From Alphaproteobacteria bacterium (GTDB taxonomy: Bacteria; Pseudomonadota; Alphaproteobacteria; Micavibrionales; Micavibrionaceae): DNA of 64,000 nucleotides. Position 1 is the stretch's first letter. Every line of letters starts with the position of its first letter. Of this stretch, positions 26,075-35,222 are shown one piece after another. The position numbers and the translations under genes were made by a program. The notes beneath the pieces were generated by a model that was not told the origin of the DNA, did no database searches, and saw only the letters and a program-made list of their open reading frames with translations. The stretch covers positions 43,674 to 107,673 of the forward strand of contig JAACQG010000015.1 in NCBI GenBank assembly GCA_009995045.1, written 5' to 3'.

Positions 26075-27415
26075 ATGGCTTCCGCTGTTGAACAGCTTGC
26101 GAAAAATGCAAACTGGGGCGCGCTTGCAAAAGCAACCGACCTAAAAAAACGTCTTCTCTTTGTTATGGGCGCGCTTCTCGTTTATCGCCTCGGAACATAT
26201 ATCCCCATTCCGGGCATTGATCCAACGGTTTGGAATGAGATTTTCACGCAAAAAAGCGGCGGCCTTCTTGATGTGTTCAACATGTTCTCTGGTGGTGCGT
26301 TATCGCGAATGACTATTTTCGCGCTGAACATCATGCCTTACATTTCGGCTTCTATTATCATGCAGCTCGGCAGCGCGATGTCGCCAAAGCTTGAAGCGAT
26401 GAAAAAAGAAGGTGAAATGGGCCGGATGAAAATCAACCAATACACCCGCTATCTTACGGTTCTTCTCGCAACAGTTCAGGCATACGGCCTTGCTGTCGGT
26501 CTTGAAGGTATGCAGGGATCCGCAGGCTCCGCAGTGCTTGATCCAGGCTTATTCTTCCGCATTCAAACCATCATCACAATCGTCGGCGGTACAATTTTCA
26601 TCATGTGGCTCGGTGAACAAATCACCGCTCGCGGCATCGGAAACGGTATCTCCCTCATCATCTTCGCCGGTATTGTTGCCGAGCTTCCGCGCGCCTTCGC
26701 ATCCACATTGGAACTTGGTCGCCAAGGAACATTTAGCGGCGGAACATTGATCCTTCTGGCTGGCCTTGTGATCGGCGTGATCGCGCTTATCGTCTTCATG
26801 GAACGTGCGCAACGCCGTGTTGTCGTGCAATATCCCAAACGCCAAGTCGGGCGGCAAATGATGGCGGGCGAAACAAACCACATCCCGCTTAAACTCAACA
26901 CCGCGGGCGTGATTCCACCAATCTTCGCATCCTCTTTGCTCCTCCTCCCTATGACAATCATTGGGTTTTCAGGCGCAGAAGGCGGCGATTTCACCGCAGG
27001 ATTGGAACAATTCCTTCAGCACGGACAGCCCGTCTACATGATCTTATACGGTAGCTTGATTGCGTTCTTCTGTTTCTTTTATACCGCAATCGTATTCAAC
27101 CCCGAAGAAAACGCAGAAATGCTTCGCAAATATGGCGGGTTCATTCCTGGTATCCGTCCCGGCAAAAATACAGCCGACCACCTCGATTACATCCTGACCC
27201 GTGTGTCGGTCATTGGTGCGGCCTATTTGGTGTTTGTTTGTTTGCTGCCTGAGTTTTTGATCTCGAAATACAACATGCCGTTTTATTTCGGCGGGACATC
27301 TCTCTTGATTGTTGTGACCGTTACACTCGACACAGTCGCGCAAATTCATTCACACCTCATTGCCCACCAATATGAAGGTCTGATGAAAAAAGCAAAATTG
27401 GGTAAGCGTAGATAG
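26075..27415 (+). CDS. secY: preprotein translocase subunit SecY
   Basis: A 446-residue, ten-helix protein forming the Sec channel. The plug and TM2 region (DVFNMFSGGALSRMTIFAL), PYISASIIMQL, GNGISLIIFAGIV and the C-terminal loop TYVKKVIPG-like IVFNPEENAEMLRKYGGFIPGIRPG are conserved. AAAGGAC precedes the ATG. A 103-nt spacer with GCCCC-AA-GGGGC (27452-27463) and AAAACG/CGTTTT (27475-27492) hairpins follows before adk. Confidence 0.98.
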   Translation: MASAVEQLAKNANWGALAKATDLKKRLLFVMGALLVYRLGTYIPIPGIDPTVWNEIFTQKSGGLLDVFNMFSGGALSRMTIFALNIMPYISASIIMQLGSAMSPKLEAMKKEGEMGRMKINQYTRYLTVLLATVQAYGLAVGLEGMQGSAGSAVLDPGLFFRIQTIITIVGGTIFIMWLGEQITARGIGNGISLIIFAGIVAELPRAFASTLELGRQGTFSGGTLILLAGLVIGVIALIVFMERAQRRVVVQYPKRQVGRQMMAGETNHIPLKLNTAGVIPPIFASSLLLLPMTIIGFSGAEGGDFTAGLEQFLQHGQPVYMILYGSLIAFFCFFYTAIVFNPEENAEMLRKYGGFIPGIRPGKNTADHLDYILTRVSVIGAAYLVFVCLLPEFLISKYNMPFYFGGTSLLIVVTVTLDTVAQIHSHLIAHQYEGLMKKAKLGKRR

Positions 27416-27518
27416 ATCGGTATAAAGTCAATTTTATCGACACACTAGGATGCCCCAAGGGGCGTGAACATTAAAAAACGTCTAGGCGTTTTAAAATAGG
27501 TTAAAAGGAAACAGTGAT

Positions 27519-28100
27519 ATGAACCTCATTATGTTTGGCCCACCGGGCGCCGGAAAAGGCACGCAGGCAAAAAGACTGCAAGAACGTTACAAAATCAAGC
27601 AACTCTCAACGGGCGACATGCTGCGCGGTGAAGTCTCTAGCGGTAGCGAGCTTGGCCAACGCCTCAAATCCATCATGGATTCCGGTGAGCTTGTGTCTGA
27701 TGACATCATCATTGAAATCATCGCCAACTGCATCGCCGAACCGGAATGCCAAAAAGGCTTCATACTTGATGGCTTCCCGCGCACTGTTGCCCAAGCCCAA
27801 GCCCTTGACGATATGCTCAAAAACATGGCGCGTGAAATTGACCATGTCATTGTCTTGAACGTTGATGATGAAGAGCTTGTTGGCCGCGTCAAAACACGCG
27901 CAGAAGAGAGCGGCAACGCCCGCAGCGATGACACCGAAGAAACCATCCGTCACCGCCTCACTGTCTACAACGAGCAAACCGCGCCATTATTGCCTTACTA
28001 CAAAGAAAAAGGCCTCATCCGCAACATTGATGGCATGGCCGCAATCGATGATGTGAGCGCAGAAATCGAAAGCATCGTCAGCCGCGAAAAAGCTGCGTAA
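27519..28100 (+). CDS. adk: adenylate kinase, short-LID form
   Basis: A 193-residue kinase interconverting ATP, AMP and ADP. The P-loop is GPPGAGKGTQ (residues 6-15), with the AMP site LSTGDMLR and LDGFPRTVAQA. The LID is the short type without zinc cysteines (VKTRAEESGNARSDD), as in many alphaproteobacteria. AAAAGGAAA precedes the ATG. Confidence 0.97.
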   Translation: MNLIMFGPPGAGKGTQAKRLQERYKIKQLSTGDMLRGEVSSGSELGQRLKSIMDSGELVSDDIIIEIIANCIAEPECQKGFILDGFPRTVAQAQALDDMLKNMAREIDHVIVLNVDDEELVGRVKTRAEESGNARSDDTEETIRHRLTVYNEQTAPLLPYYKEKGLIRNIDGMAAIDDVSAEIESIVSREKAA

Positions 28101-28109
28101 ATAAAAACA

Positions 28110-28137
28110 TTGACTCACAGCCAAAAACCCCTATAAA
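28110..28137 (+). promoter_or_regulatory. sigma-70-type promoter of rpsM-rpsK-rpoA
   Basis: TTGACT, 16 bases, TATAAA (followed by T). Both hexamers are 5 of 6 to consensus. Transcription would start near 28144 and give a leader of about 120 nt, beginning inside the long hairpin at 28122-28170. Confidence 0.65.
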
Positions 28138-28170
28138 TACTGCAGAATTCCGTGATGAACGGGGTTTTTG
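28122..28170 (+). terminator. long-loop hairpin, possible adk terminator
   Basis: CAAAAACCCC and GGGGTTTTTG are perfect 10-bp arms around a 29-nt loop, with the T-run within the 3' arm. It could end adk transcripts, while transcripts starting at the overlapping rpsM promoter would hold only the 3' arm and escape termination. Confidence 0.5.
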
Positions 28171-28262
28171 TTTGGAAACCGGCGCGGCGTAAATCTAACG
28201 CATGGAGCTGTAAACGGTTTTGCTGGGGAATAATCCTCGATAAATTGAAAAGGAACTACAAT

Positions 28263-28634
28263 ATGGCACGTATTGCCGGGGTCAATGTACCCGACAAAAA
28301 ACGCACGCCAATCGCCCTGACTTATATTCATGGTATTGGCCCAACAACAGCATTCGCACTCTGCGAAAAGCTTGGCATCGACGTCACCAAACGTATGGGT
28401 GAACTCGACGAAGATACACTTAACCGCATCCGCGCAGAAATCGACACTGATCAATACCTCATCGAAGGGGATCGCCGTCGTGAAGTATCCATGAACATCA
28501 AACGCTTGATGGACATGAAATGCTACCGTGGTTTGCGCCATCGCTCCAATTTGTCCGTTCGCGGCCAAAGAACAAAAACAAACTGCCGCACGCGTAAGGG
28601 CCCTGCTAAGCCTATCGCCGGTAAGAAAAAATAG
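28263..28634 (+). CDS. rpsM: 30S ribosomal protein S13
   Basis: A 123-residue protein bridging to the 50S subunit. Start [20 protein letters not shown] at 28263 matches the family and has AAAGGAA upstream; the longer frame from 28152 is spurious. [20 protein letters not shown] is diagnostic. Confidence 0.98.
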   Translation: MARIAGVNVPDKKRTPIALTYIHGIGPTTAFALCEKLGIDVTKRMGELDEDTLNRIRAEIDTDQYLIEGDRRREVSMNIKRLMDMKCYRGLRHRSNLSVRGQRTKTNCRTRKGPAKPIAGKKK

Positions 28635-28648
28635 GGGAGCATTGAACA

Positions 28649-29032
28649 ATGGCTAAACCAAGCACAAAGAAAAAAGTTAAAAAGAACATCCAGTCTGGTG
28701 TTGCGCATGTGAACTCCACATTCAACAACACAAAGATCATGATCACTGACGTTCAAGGCAACGCAGTATCATGGTCATCTGCTGGAACGATGGGCTTTAA
28801 AGGCTCTCGTAAATCCACACCATATGCCGCGCAAATCGCAGCAGAAGATGCAGGAAACAAAGCTAAAGAACACGGCATGAAAGAACTCGAAGTTCTTGTT
28901 AAAGGCCCGGGTTCAGGCCGCGAATCTTCACTGCGTGGATTGGCGTCTGCTGGCTTTACGATCACAAAGATCAATGACATCACACCCGTTCCACATAACG
29001 GCTGTCGTCCACCGAAAAAGCGCCGCGTTTAA
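28649..29032 (+). CDS. rpsK: 30S ribosomal protein S11
   Basis: A 127-residue protein of the mRNA exit platform. [39 protein letters not shown] and [18 protein letters not shown] are diagnostic. It is 14 bp after rpsM. A spacer of 104 nt with CCGC/GCGG and CCGG/CCGG hairpins follows; rpsD is not here, as usual for alphaproteobacteria. Confidence 0.98.
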   Translation: MAKPSTKKKVKKNIQSGVAHVNSTFNNTKIMITDVQGNAVSWSSAGTMGFKGSRKSTPYAAQIAAEDAGNKAKEHGMKELEVLVKGPGSGRESSLRGLASAGFTITKINDITPVPHNGCRPPKKRRV

Positions 29033-29136
29033 GACACAGCCCTTTTTTATTAAAGTTTTGGACTCTCCGCGTTGTGCGGGGGGCCAATCAAACCAGAGGC
29101 CGGTTAAGAGCCGGATGACGTTACAAGGAAAATCAC

Positions 29137-30153
29137 ATGATACAAAAAAACTGGCAAGAACTCATTAAGCCCGCCAAGCTTGATATCTCACACAGCGCAC
29201 GCGCAAACACTGGTAAAGTTGTTGCAGAACCCCTAGAGCGTGGCTTCGGTCTTACACTCGGTAACGCACTTCGTCGTATCTTGCTTTCATCATTGCAAGG
29301 CGCAGCCGTAACTGGCGTACAAATCGAAGGCGTTCTTCACGAATTCTCTTCCATCGAAGGCGTTCGCGAAGATGTAACAGATATCATTTTGAACCTCAAA
29401 GCTCTTGCTGTTCGTATGCACGCGGAAGGTCCAAAGAAAATGCGTTTGAACGCAACTGGCCCATGTGAAGTGACTGCCGCGCAAATCGAAGCGGGCGCAG
29501 ACATCGAAATCATGAACCCTGACCTCGTGATCTGTACGCTTGATAAAGGCGCGAAGCTCTCCATGGAAATGACAGTGAACACTGGCAAAGGTTACCGCCC
29601 AGCGGCTCAAAACCGTCCTGAAGAATGCCCCGTTGGCCTTATTCCAATCGACTCTGTATTCTCACCAGTTCGCAAAGTAACATACGAAGTTGAAGACACA
29701 CGCGTTGGTCAAATCACTGACTACGACAAAGTGACATTGAACATCGAAACAAACGGCGTGATCTCTCCTGAAGACGCGGTGGCTTATGCTGCGCGCATCC
29801 TTCAAGATCAACTCCAGGTGTTCGTGAACTTCGATGAGCCAGAAGCCGAAAGCGCGAAGGAAGAAGAAGAAGAACTTCCATTCAACAAAAACCTTCTCAA
29901 GAAGGTTGAAGAGCTTGAACTTTCTGTTCGTTCTGCAAATTGCCTCAAAAACGACAACATCGTTTACATTGGTGATTTGGTTCAAAAGAGCGAAGGCGAC
30001 ATGCTTCGTACACCAAACTTTGGCCGCAAATCTTTGAACGAAATCAAAGAAGTGCTTACAAATATGGGGCTTCACCTCGGCATGCAAACCGAAGGATGGC
30101 CTCCTGAAAACATCGAAGAGCTTGTTAAAAAGGTCGACGATCAACAGTTCTAG
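29137..30153 (+). CDS. rpoA: RNA polymerase alpha subunit
   Basis: A 338-residue protein of normal length. The N-terminal dimerisation domain includes [22 protein letters not shown] and the C-terminal domain binds UP elements and activators ([33 protein letters not shown]). An acidic linker ([14 protein letters not shown]) joins the two. ACAAGGA precedes the ATG. Confidence 0.98.
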   Translation: MIQKNWQELIKPAKLDISHSARANTGKVVAEPLERGFGLTLGNALRRILLSSLQGAAVTGVQIEGVLHEFSSIEGVREDVTDIILNLKALAVRMHAEGPKKMRLNATGPCEVTAAQIEAGADIEIMNPDLVICTLDKGAKLSMEMTVNTGKGYRPAAQNRPEECPVGLIPIDSVFSPVRKVTYEVEDTRVGQITDYDKVTLNIETNGVISPEDAVAYAARILQDQLQVFVNFDEPEAESAKEEEEELPFNKNLLKKVEELELSVRSANCLKNDNIVYIGDLVQKSEGDMLRTPNFGRKSLNEIKEVLTNMGLHLGMQTEGWPPENIEELVKKVDDQQF

Positions 30154-30157
30154 GCAC

Positions 30158-30182
30158 GCGAAGCAAACCGCAGGTTTGTTCG
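30158..30182. repeat. dispersed hairpin repeat, copy 2
   Basis: This copy matches 12899-12923 at 24 of 25 bases. Stem CGAA-CAAACC / GGTTTG-TTCG, loop GCA, one bulged G. Immediately after it, GGCC-GCA-GGCC (30188-30198) repeats the CCGCAGG core as a smaller hairpin. It begins 5 bp after the rpoA stop. Confidence 0.7.
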
Positions 30183-30215
30183 TACTAGGCCGCAGGCCGA
30201 TAAGAGATTTGACGG

Positions 30216-30330
30216 CTAGGGTGCGCATATAGTACCCTAGTTGTCATAAGGGCAGCAGTTGCCCGCACATGTGATAAAAGCTGGGAGAGAGACAATCCCT
30301 CCCACGCTTGCTCCCAAAAGGGATCACATG
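30216..30330 (+). ncRNA. structured RNA element with a three-way junction, before rplQ
   Basis: In the 242-nt rpoA-rplQ spacer, three units follow each other. Hairpin A: CTAGGGT/ACCCTAG (30216-30222/30234-30240). Hairpin B: GGGCA/TGCCC (30250-30254/30260-30264). Junction: outer stem CATGTGAT/ATCACATG (30268-30275/30323-30330), enclosing AAGC-TGGGAG / CTCCCA-c-GCTT (30278-30287/30299-30309, one bulge, 11-nt loop) and TCCC-AAAA-GGGA (30312-30323, sharing its last base with the outer stem). All helices use perfect or near-perfect pairs. No U-run follows, so it is not a terminator. It may be an r-protein leader for L17, a processing site, or an independent RNA; it does not match a class I know. 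Confidence 0.6.
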
Positions 30331-30395
30331 CCGTAAAATGGTCTTACCCGATTAAGGCCGCAACATCGCCAAAAAGGCGGAGAAAGTGAAATGCA

Positions 30396-31001
30396 ATGAA
30401 ACATGGCATTAAACAACGTAAACTAAACAGATCCTCTAGCCACCGTAAGGCGATGCTAGCGAACATGGCTGCGTCCCTCATCAAGCATGAGCAAATCGTA
30501 ACAACAGTGCCAAAAGCAAAAGAGCTTAAGCCATATGTTGAAAAAATGATCACTGCCGCAAAGCAGGGCACAGCAAATCCAGACAAAGCCGTTGCAAAAC
30601 GTCGTCAAATTATCTCCAAGCTTCGTGATGAAACACAAGCAAAGAAACTCTTCGATATCCTCGCTGAGCGTTACGAAGAGCGTCCTGGTGGATACACACG
30701 CATCATGAAAGCGGGCTTCCGCTATGGCGATGCGGCGCCAATGGCTGTTATCGAGCTTGTTGATCGTGACGAATCTGCAAAAGGTCAAGACTCTGGCCCA
30801 ACTCAGTTCAGCAACGATGACGATGCACCTGTTGGCCCATCCGAAGAAATGAAAGCTAAGCAAGCTGAAATCGCTAAGGATAAGGCGCCTAAAGCGCCTA
30901 AGAAATCTCAAGCCGCTCCAATCTCTTCGAAAGAAGACACACAGGCAGAGAAAAAAGCGCCTAAGCAAAACACCGGTAAATCAGGCAACCGCGGCGGCTG
31001 A
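30396..31001 (+). CDS. rplQ: 50S ribosomal protein L17 with charged C-terminal tail
   Basis: A 201-residue protein. Residues 1-125 are L17 ([39 protein letters not shown]). Residues 126-201 are a disordered tail with Ala, Lys, Asp and Pro ([18 protein letters not shown]). E. coli L17 has 127 residues; some alphaproteobacteria have shorter extensions. Preceded by a structured spacer; a strong terminator follows. Confidence 0.96.
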   Translation: MKHGIKQRKLNRSSSHRKAMLANMAASLIKHEQIVTTVPKAKELKPYVEKMITAAKQGTANPDKAVAKRRQIISKLRDETQAKKLFDILAERYEERPGGYTRIMKAGFRYGDAAPMAVIELVDRDESAKGQDSGPTQFSNDDDAPVGPSEEMKAKQAEIAKDKAPKAPKKSQAAPISSKEDTQAEKKAPKQNTGKSGNRGG

Positions 31002-31032
31002 TCTTAGCCTCGTTATGTGTTAAACAAAATTC

Positions 31033-31062
31033 AAAAAGCCTGCATTTCGATGCGGGCTTTTT
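31033..31062 (+). terminator. Rho-independent terminator after rplQ
   Basis: AAAAGCCTGCA / TGCGGGCTTTT with a 6-nt loop and a T-run. It ends the alpha operon. Confidence 0.88.
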
Positions 31063-31111
31063 TATATTCTAGCTACGTATATGCCTCATCGAGATAGATT
31101 AGGTGATGAAA

Positions 31112-31867
31112 CTAAGCGGAAATATTATCAATCAACCGCGTTTTACCAATCCAAGCCGCGGCCAATCTGCGTCCCCACCGCTCCTCAATATAATCAACCT
31201 TATCAAAACCCGCATCAATCAACGCATCGGGAGTAGGGTGCTTGGATCGCAAAACCATATTAAGCCGCCGCGCAATCTCCAATTCTTCCGCGCTCAAATA
31301 CGCATTGCGCGACGACAGAGCTAGCCCATATACATCGCGCATAATCGGCGCGCCAATCACCTCAATGCCCATCTCATGCGCCGCAACCATCTCGCGAATT
31401 ACCATCAATTGCTGATAATCCTTCTCGCCAAACACCGCGACATCGGGGCGCACAATCTCGAATAAGCGATGCACAACGCTGCACACCCCATCAAAGAAAT
31501 GCGGACGAAAATCACTCTCTAATCCCGCCGCCGCCGTGCCCGCGTGAACAGTAACCGCTGCCCCATTTGGATAAATCTCCTCAACAGACGGCAGATAAAC
31601 ACCATCCACCCCAACGCGCCCAAGCATCGATACATCACGATTCGTATCGCGCGGATACGCCTCAAAATCCTCACCTGGCGCAAATTGCGTGGGGTTAACA
31701 AAGATGCTCACAACCACAAAATCACACACATCTTTCGCCATCTCAACCAATGACAAATGCCCGTCATGCAGCGCGCCCATCGTCGGCACAAAGCCAATCC
31801 TCTTGCCTGCTGCTCGCGCTTGCGCAACCGCGCGTGTTAAACCCATCTGAGTGTCAAAAACATCCAT
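31112..31867 (-). CDS. panC: pantothenate synthetase
   Basis: A 251-residue enzyme that joins pantoate and beta-alanine with ATP, the last step to pantothenate. VPTMGALHDGHLSLV carries the HxGH nucleotide motif; FVNPTQFAPGEDFEAYPR, VFGEKDYQQL and LALSSRNAYLS are diagnostic. It is shorter than usual (about 280) because the C-terminal beta-alanine-lid region is reduced, but it still ends IGKTRLIDNI. It follows panB by 9 bp on the minus strand. Confidence 0.95.
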   Translation of the reverse strand: MDVFDTQMGLTRAVAQARAAGKRIGFVPTMGALHDGHLSLVEMAKDVCDFVVVSIFVNPTQFAPGEDFEAYPRDTNRDVSMLGRVGVDGVYLPSVEEIYPNGAAVTVHAGTAAAGLESDFRPHFFDGVCSVVHRLFEIVRPDVAVFGEKDYQQLMVIREMVAAHEMGIEVIGAPIMRDVYGLALSSRNAYLSAEELEIARRLNMVLRSKHPTPDALIDAGFDKVDYIEERWGRRLAAAWIGKTRLIDNISA

Positions 31868-31876
31868 AGACTATGG

Positions 31877-32686
31877 CTATCCCTTTTTAGGGCGGTAAAC
31901 ATTGTCATCAAACGGAAAGCGCCGCGCCCGAACATCCGCCGCGTAATCGCCCGCCGCTTTTGCAATCTGCTCCGAGACTTGTGCGTATTGCTTGACGAAT
32001 TTCGGCACATGATCACCCGTAATCCCGACCATATCTTCCGTCACCAAAATCTGCCCGTCACACGCACGCGACGCGCCAATTCCAATCGTCGGAATGCCAA
32101 TCGCGGCTGTCATCTCCGCCGCAACATCCTCGATCACTGCCTCAATCACAACCGCCGCAGCGCCCGCGGCCTCAATCGCTTTCGCATCACGTACCAATTG
32201 CGCGCGCCCGTCATCTGTGCGGCCTTTAACACGAAACCCGCCGCTATCTTGCGCCGTTTGCGGCAACAGGCCAATATGCCCAACCACGGCAATACCCGCC
32301 GCAACAATCGCCGCAACCGCAGGGGCCAAATCTTCACCCCCCTCAAGCTTCACGCCATCTGCGCCGGTTTCATCCATAATCCGCTGTGCATTTTGCACCG
32401 CTTGCTGCGGGCTGTCTTCGTAACTGCCAAATGGCATATCCACAATCACACATGCCTGCGCCGATCCGCGCACGACACCCTTGCCATGGCGGATAATCAT
32501 GTCCAAATCCACATCCCGTGTGTTTTCCATCCCATACAGCACCATGCCCATAGAATCCCCGACCAACAGCAAATCACAATGCGCATCCAACAATTGCGCC
32601 ACCCGCATCGTATAGGCGGTTAAACACACCAACGGTTCGCTCTTATTCTTATGCGCTTTAATTTGCTCTATTGTTTTTCGTGTCAT
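31877..32686 (-). CDS. panB: 3-methyl-2-oxobutanoate hydroxymethyltransferase
   Basis: A 269-residue enzyme adding a hydroxymethyl group from 5,10-methylene-THF to ketoisovalerate. LTAYTMRVAQLLD, LLVGDSMGMVLYG (metal and substrate), DMPFGSY, VKLEGG and GHIGLLPQ are diagnostic. It heads the panB-panC operon. Its start lies only 19 bp from the divergent degP-type gene. Confidence 0.96.
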   Translation of the reverse strand: MTRKTIEQIKAHKNKSEPLVCLTAYTMRVAQLLDAHCDLLLVGDSMGMVLYGMENTRDVDLDMIIRHGKGVVRGSAQACVIVDMPFGSYEDSPQQAVQNAQRIMDETGADGVKLEGGEDLAPAVAAIVAAGIAVVGHIGLLPQTAQDSGGFRVKGRTDDGRAQLVRDAKAIEAAGAAAVVIEAVIEDVAAEMTAAIGIPTIGIGASRACDGQILVTEDMVGITGDHVPKFVKQYAQVSEQIAKAAGDYAADVRARRFPFDDNVYRPKKG

Positions 32687-32705
32687 TTTCGTTAAATTCT
32701 CTTTT

Positions 32706-34160
32706 ATGATGTTAAAAACGATTACCAGAGTTTCACTCCTCTTTCTAGTCCTTACGGCCTCAAACGCACGCGCTCAAGACAATATCCAAGACAATATCCA
32801 AGACAGCCGCGTGCAAAAACAAGTGCCGCAAAATCAAACCCAATTACAGCTATCCTTTGCCCCCGTGGTCAAAAACGTAGCGCCCGCCGTGGTGAATATC
32901 TACACCAAGCGCACGGTCACACGCACCGTAAGCCCCTTCGCCAACGATCCGTTCTTCTCTCAATTTTTCGGCAATAACGCATTCGGCGGACGCATGAAAA
33001 AACAAGCCGAAAGCTCCCTCGGCTCTGGCGTGATTATTGATTCTAATGGCTTGATCGTAACAAACGCCCATGTTATCCACGGCGCCGAAGAAATCAAGGT
33101 CGTCCTCGCCGATGGGCGGGAGCTAGACGCAAAACTCATCCTCTCCGATAAAGCCTCCGACCTCGCCATGCTCCGCGTACAAAGCGATGCGCCGCTACCA
33201 AGTGTCTCCATTCGCCCGAGCGAAACGCTTGAGGTCGGTGACATTGTCCTCGCCATCGGCAACCCATTTGGCGTCGGGCAAACCGTCACCAGCGGAATCG
33301 TCAGCGCAAAAGGACGCTCCTCCCTCAATATCAATGATTTCAACTTCTTTATCCAAACCGACGCCGCCATCAACCCCGGAAATTCCGGTGGCCCGCTTGT
33401 CGCGCTCGACGGAAGCGTGGTCGGCATTAACACCGCCATCTATTCACGCGATGGCGGCTCACTTGGCATCGGCTTTGCTGTGCCGACAGAAATGCTCGCC
33501 TCTGTCATTGCCGCTGAAGAATCTGGCGTGACCGGTGAAAAAGGGATCATCCGTCCTTGGCTCGGCGTTAGCGCACAAGCCATAACAAGCGATATCGGCG
33601 AAAGCCTGTCCCTGCAAACCCCGCGCGGCGCCATCATAAGCCACCTCCACCCCGCATCCCCGTTATTAAAGGCTGGGATCAAAGTCGGCGATGTTGTCAC
33701 AAGTGTGAACGGACGCGCCATCCGCGATCCGGGTGAGATGAAATTTCGCATGGCAACCATCCCTTTGGGGCAAAAGGCCGAGATCACAATCACCAGACAA
33801 GGCGAAACCAAAAGCTTCAACGTCGAAGCCATCGCACCCCCCGAAGAGCCACCCCGCAACGAAACCAAAATCGAAGGGCGCAACATCCTGAACGGCGCCA
33901 CGATCGCCAATCTCAACCCCGCGATTGCCGTGCAATTGGGGATCATCTACAACGAAGAGGAAGCCGTCATTGTCACGGACGTTCCCCGCGGAACACAAGC
34001 CTCGCGCATCCTTAATGTTGGCGATCTTATCCTCGAGATAAACGGCAATAAAATCCAACGCGTCAGCGACATAGAAAAAGCCCTCAAACGCGAAAGCGCT
34101 CAGGGCATATCATTGGTCATCAATTCAAACGGAAGAATCCAGAATATTAGGCTGCGTTAA
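32706..34160 (+). CDS. degP: periplasmic DegP/HtrA serine endoprotease
   Basis: A 484-residue protein with a signal peptide (cleavage near residue 23, NARA-Q). The trypsin-like triad is His122 (TNAHVIHG), Asp152 (SDLAML) and Ser227 (GNSGGP). Two PDZ domains follow (about 285-370 and 395-480). It degrades and refolds misfolded envelope proteins. A 12-bp duplication codes for the repeated DNIQ near residue 28. There is no clear ribosome site before the ATG-ATG start, and the 19-bp gap to panB means the promoter overlaps panB. Confidence 0.95.
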   Translation: MMLKTITRVSLLFLVLTASNARAQDNIQDNIQDSRVQKQVPQNQTQLQLSFAPVVKNVAPAVVNIYTKRTVTRTVSPFANDPFFSQFFGNNAFGGRMKKQAESSLGSGVIIDSNGLIVTNAHVIHGAEEIKVVLADGRELDAKLILSDKASDLAMLRVQSDAPLPSVSIRPSETLEVGDIVLAIGNPFGVGQTVTSGIVSAKGRSSLNINDFNFFIQTDAAINPGNSGGPLVALDGSVVGINTAIYSRDGGSLGIGFAVPTEMLASVIAAEESGVTGEKGIIRPWLGVSAQAITSDIGESLSLQTPRGAIISHLHPASPLLKAGIKVGDVVTSVNGRAIRDPGEMKFRMATIPLGQKAEITITRQGETKSFNVEAIAPPEEPPRNETKIEGRNILNGATIANLNPAIAVQLGIIYNEEEAVIVTDVPRGTQASRILNVGDLILEINGNKIQRVSDIEKALKRESAQGISLVINSNGRIQNIRLR

Positions 34161-34163
34161 CGA

Positions 34164-34664
34164 TTAAGCCGCGTCAAGGTCCAGACGTGATTCAACAGGT
34201 TTAGGTTCTTCATTAATGTTTTGTGCCCATAACTGCATTTGCAAATCGCTCGCATAAGGAAGAAATTTCGCGCCCGCAATCATGGCCCAAATTAGGGCCG
34301 CACTATGACGCCCATCCGGCCTGTTATCATTACGGAGATCATCAACCTGTGCATTGACAAAAGGCTTGTAAAGCTTGTCGTTTCCCATCGCCTGGATCAT
34401 GGCCAGATAACTTGTTGTATCCATAAAACGCTTTTGCGCATTCGGATTATCTTTCAAATAAGACTGACGTTTCGAAGCAGCCACAAGGTCAGGGTGAAAC
34501 CCTGACGTGCTTTTTTTGACCAACTTCTTAACGGGTTTTCCATCAACTATAACGATCTCTTCTTCAAAAGAAGAGCTTGCCGCTTGAATAGAGCCAGTAT
34601 TAACCATTCCTGAAACGGATAGGCCATCTGCGCCTGAATGTGGGTTGTAATCAGTATCGCTCAT
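34164..34664 (-). CDS. unknown 166-residue cytoplasmic protein
   Basis: No signal peptide or membrane helix. The first 60 residues are Ser/Gly-rich and probably flexible, with a DGKPVKKLVKKSTSG basic patch. The rest is helical (LVAASKRQSYLKDNPNAQKRF, TTSYLAMIQAMGND, HSAALIWAMIAGAKFLPYASD). I do not recognise a family. It is convergent with degP (4 bp apart). The region upstream (34665-34806) holds only the terminator of the next gene. Confidence 0.6.
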   Translation of the reverse strand: MSDTDYNPHSGADGLSVSGMVNTGSIQAASSSFEEEIVIVDGKPVKKLVKKSTSGFHPDLVAASKRQSYLKDNPNAQKRFMDTTSYLAMIQAMGNDKLYKPFVNAQVDDLRNDNRPDGRHSAALIWAMIAGAKFLPYASDLQMQLWAQNINEEPKPVESRLDLDAA

Positions 34665-34730
34665 ATTTTTTATATCTCTTATATACGCCCACAGTATAGT
34701 AAAACTGCGGTCTTTGTCAAATTTTATGGC

Positions 34731-34776
34731 AAAAAGACACGGGGTCAGTGTGTGTGCTTATGGTTATAACCCCGTG
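34731..34776 (-). terminator. terminator of the small minus-strand gene
   Basis: Arms CACGGGGT (34738-34745) and ACCCCGTG (34769-34776) pair perfectly around a 23-nt loop. On the minus strand the stem is followed by TCTTTTT. The large loop lowers certainty. Confidence 0.5.
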
Positions 34777-34806
34777 CCTTCTCTCTGCTATTTGCCCCAC
34801 AGAAAA

Positions 34807-34986
34807 TTAATTCCAATAATTGCTCGGCTCCAAGGGTGGTAAGACCCAATTGACCTCTTCTTTACGCGCCGCGTATTCATCCCCGCGTGTTAACTGACGG
34901 CTAAATTCCGCTAAACCTTGTCCTGCTTTTAAATTTCCCACGCAACCTGCAAGGCCCGCGAGTGATCCTGTGCTTTTGATACTCAT
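34807..34986 (-). CDS. small putative lipoprotein, 59 residues
   Basis: Start at 34986 (MSIKSTGSLAGLAGCVGNLK), chosen over an ATG two codons upstream because AGGGG lies at proper distance. LAGC looks like a lipobox, although the preceding hydrophobic stretch is short, so lipidation is uncertain. The tail is polar with an aromatic end (EVNWVLPPLEPSNYWN). A terminator follows at 34731-34776, supporting a real transcript. Family unknown. The region between it and glyS (34993-35222) is AT-rich with no gene. Confidence 0.45.
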   Translation of the reverse strand: MSIKSTGSLAGLAGCVGNLKAGQGLAEFSRQLTRGDEYAARKEEVNWVLPPLEPSNYWN

Positions 34987-35222
34987 AGTCATCCCCTGTT
35001 GATACTCAGTTCACCTATGTCTTTTCGACTTTTATTGAGGTATTGATTGCATGATATACGATTCTTTTATGTATGTCAATAAAGCATTTTAACCATGCAA
35101 ATTATGCATAGTATAAGGCGCAACCTAACCAAATCAACGCTTTCATGTGCTATTGCACTTGCTTTTAAATCCCACCCAAGGCAATTTATAAAAATAATTT
35201 TTACCAAAGGATAACAATTCCA

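Noticed and set aside
28152-28262. N-terminal extension of rpsM to an upstream ATG
   Set aside because: It would add 37 residues of non-S13 sequence; the internal ATG at 28263 has a proper ribosome site and the family start.
32778-32806. 12-bp tandem duplication near the start of the degP-type gene, considered as a phase-variation repeat
   Set aside because: Two units only and a multiple of three, so it cannot shift the frame; it just duplicates four residues after the signal peptide.
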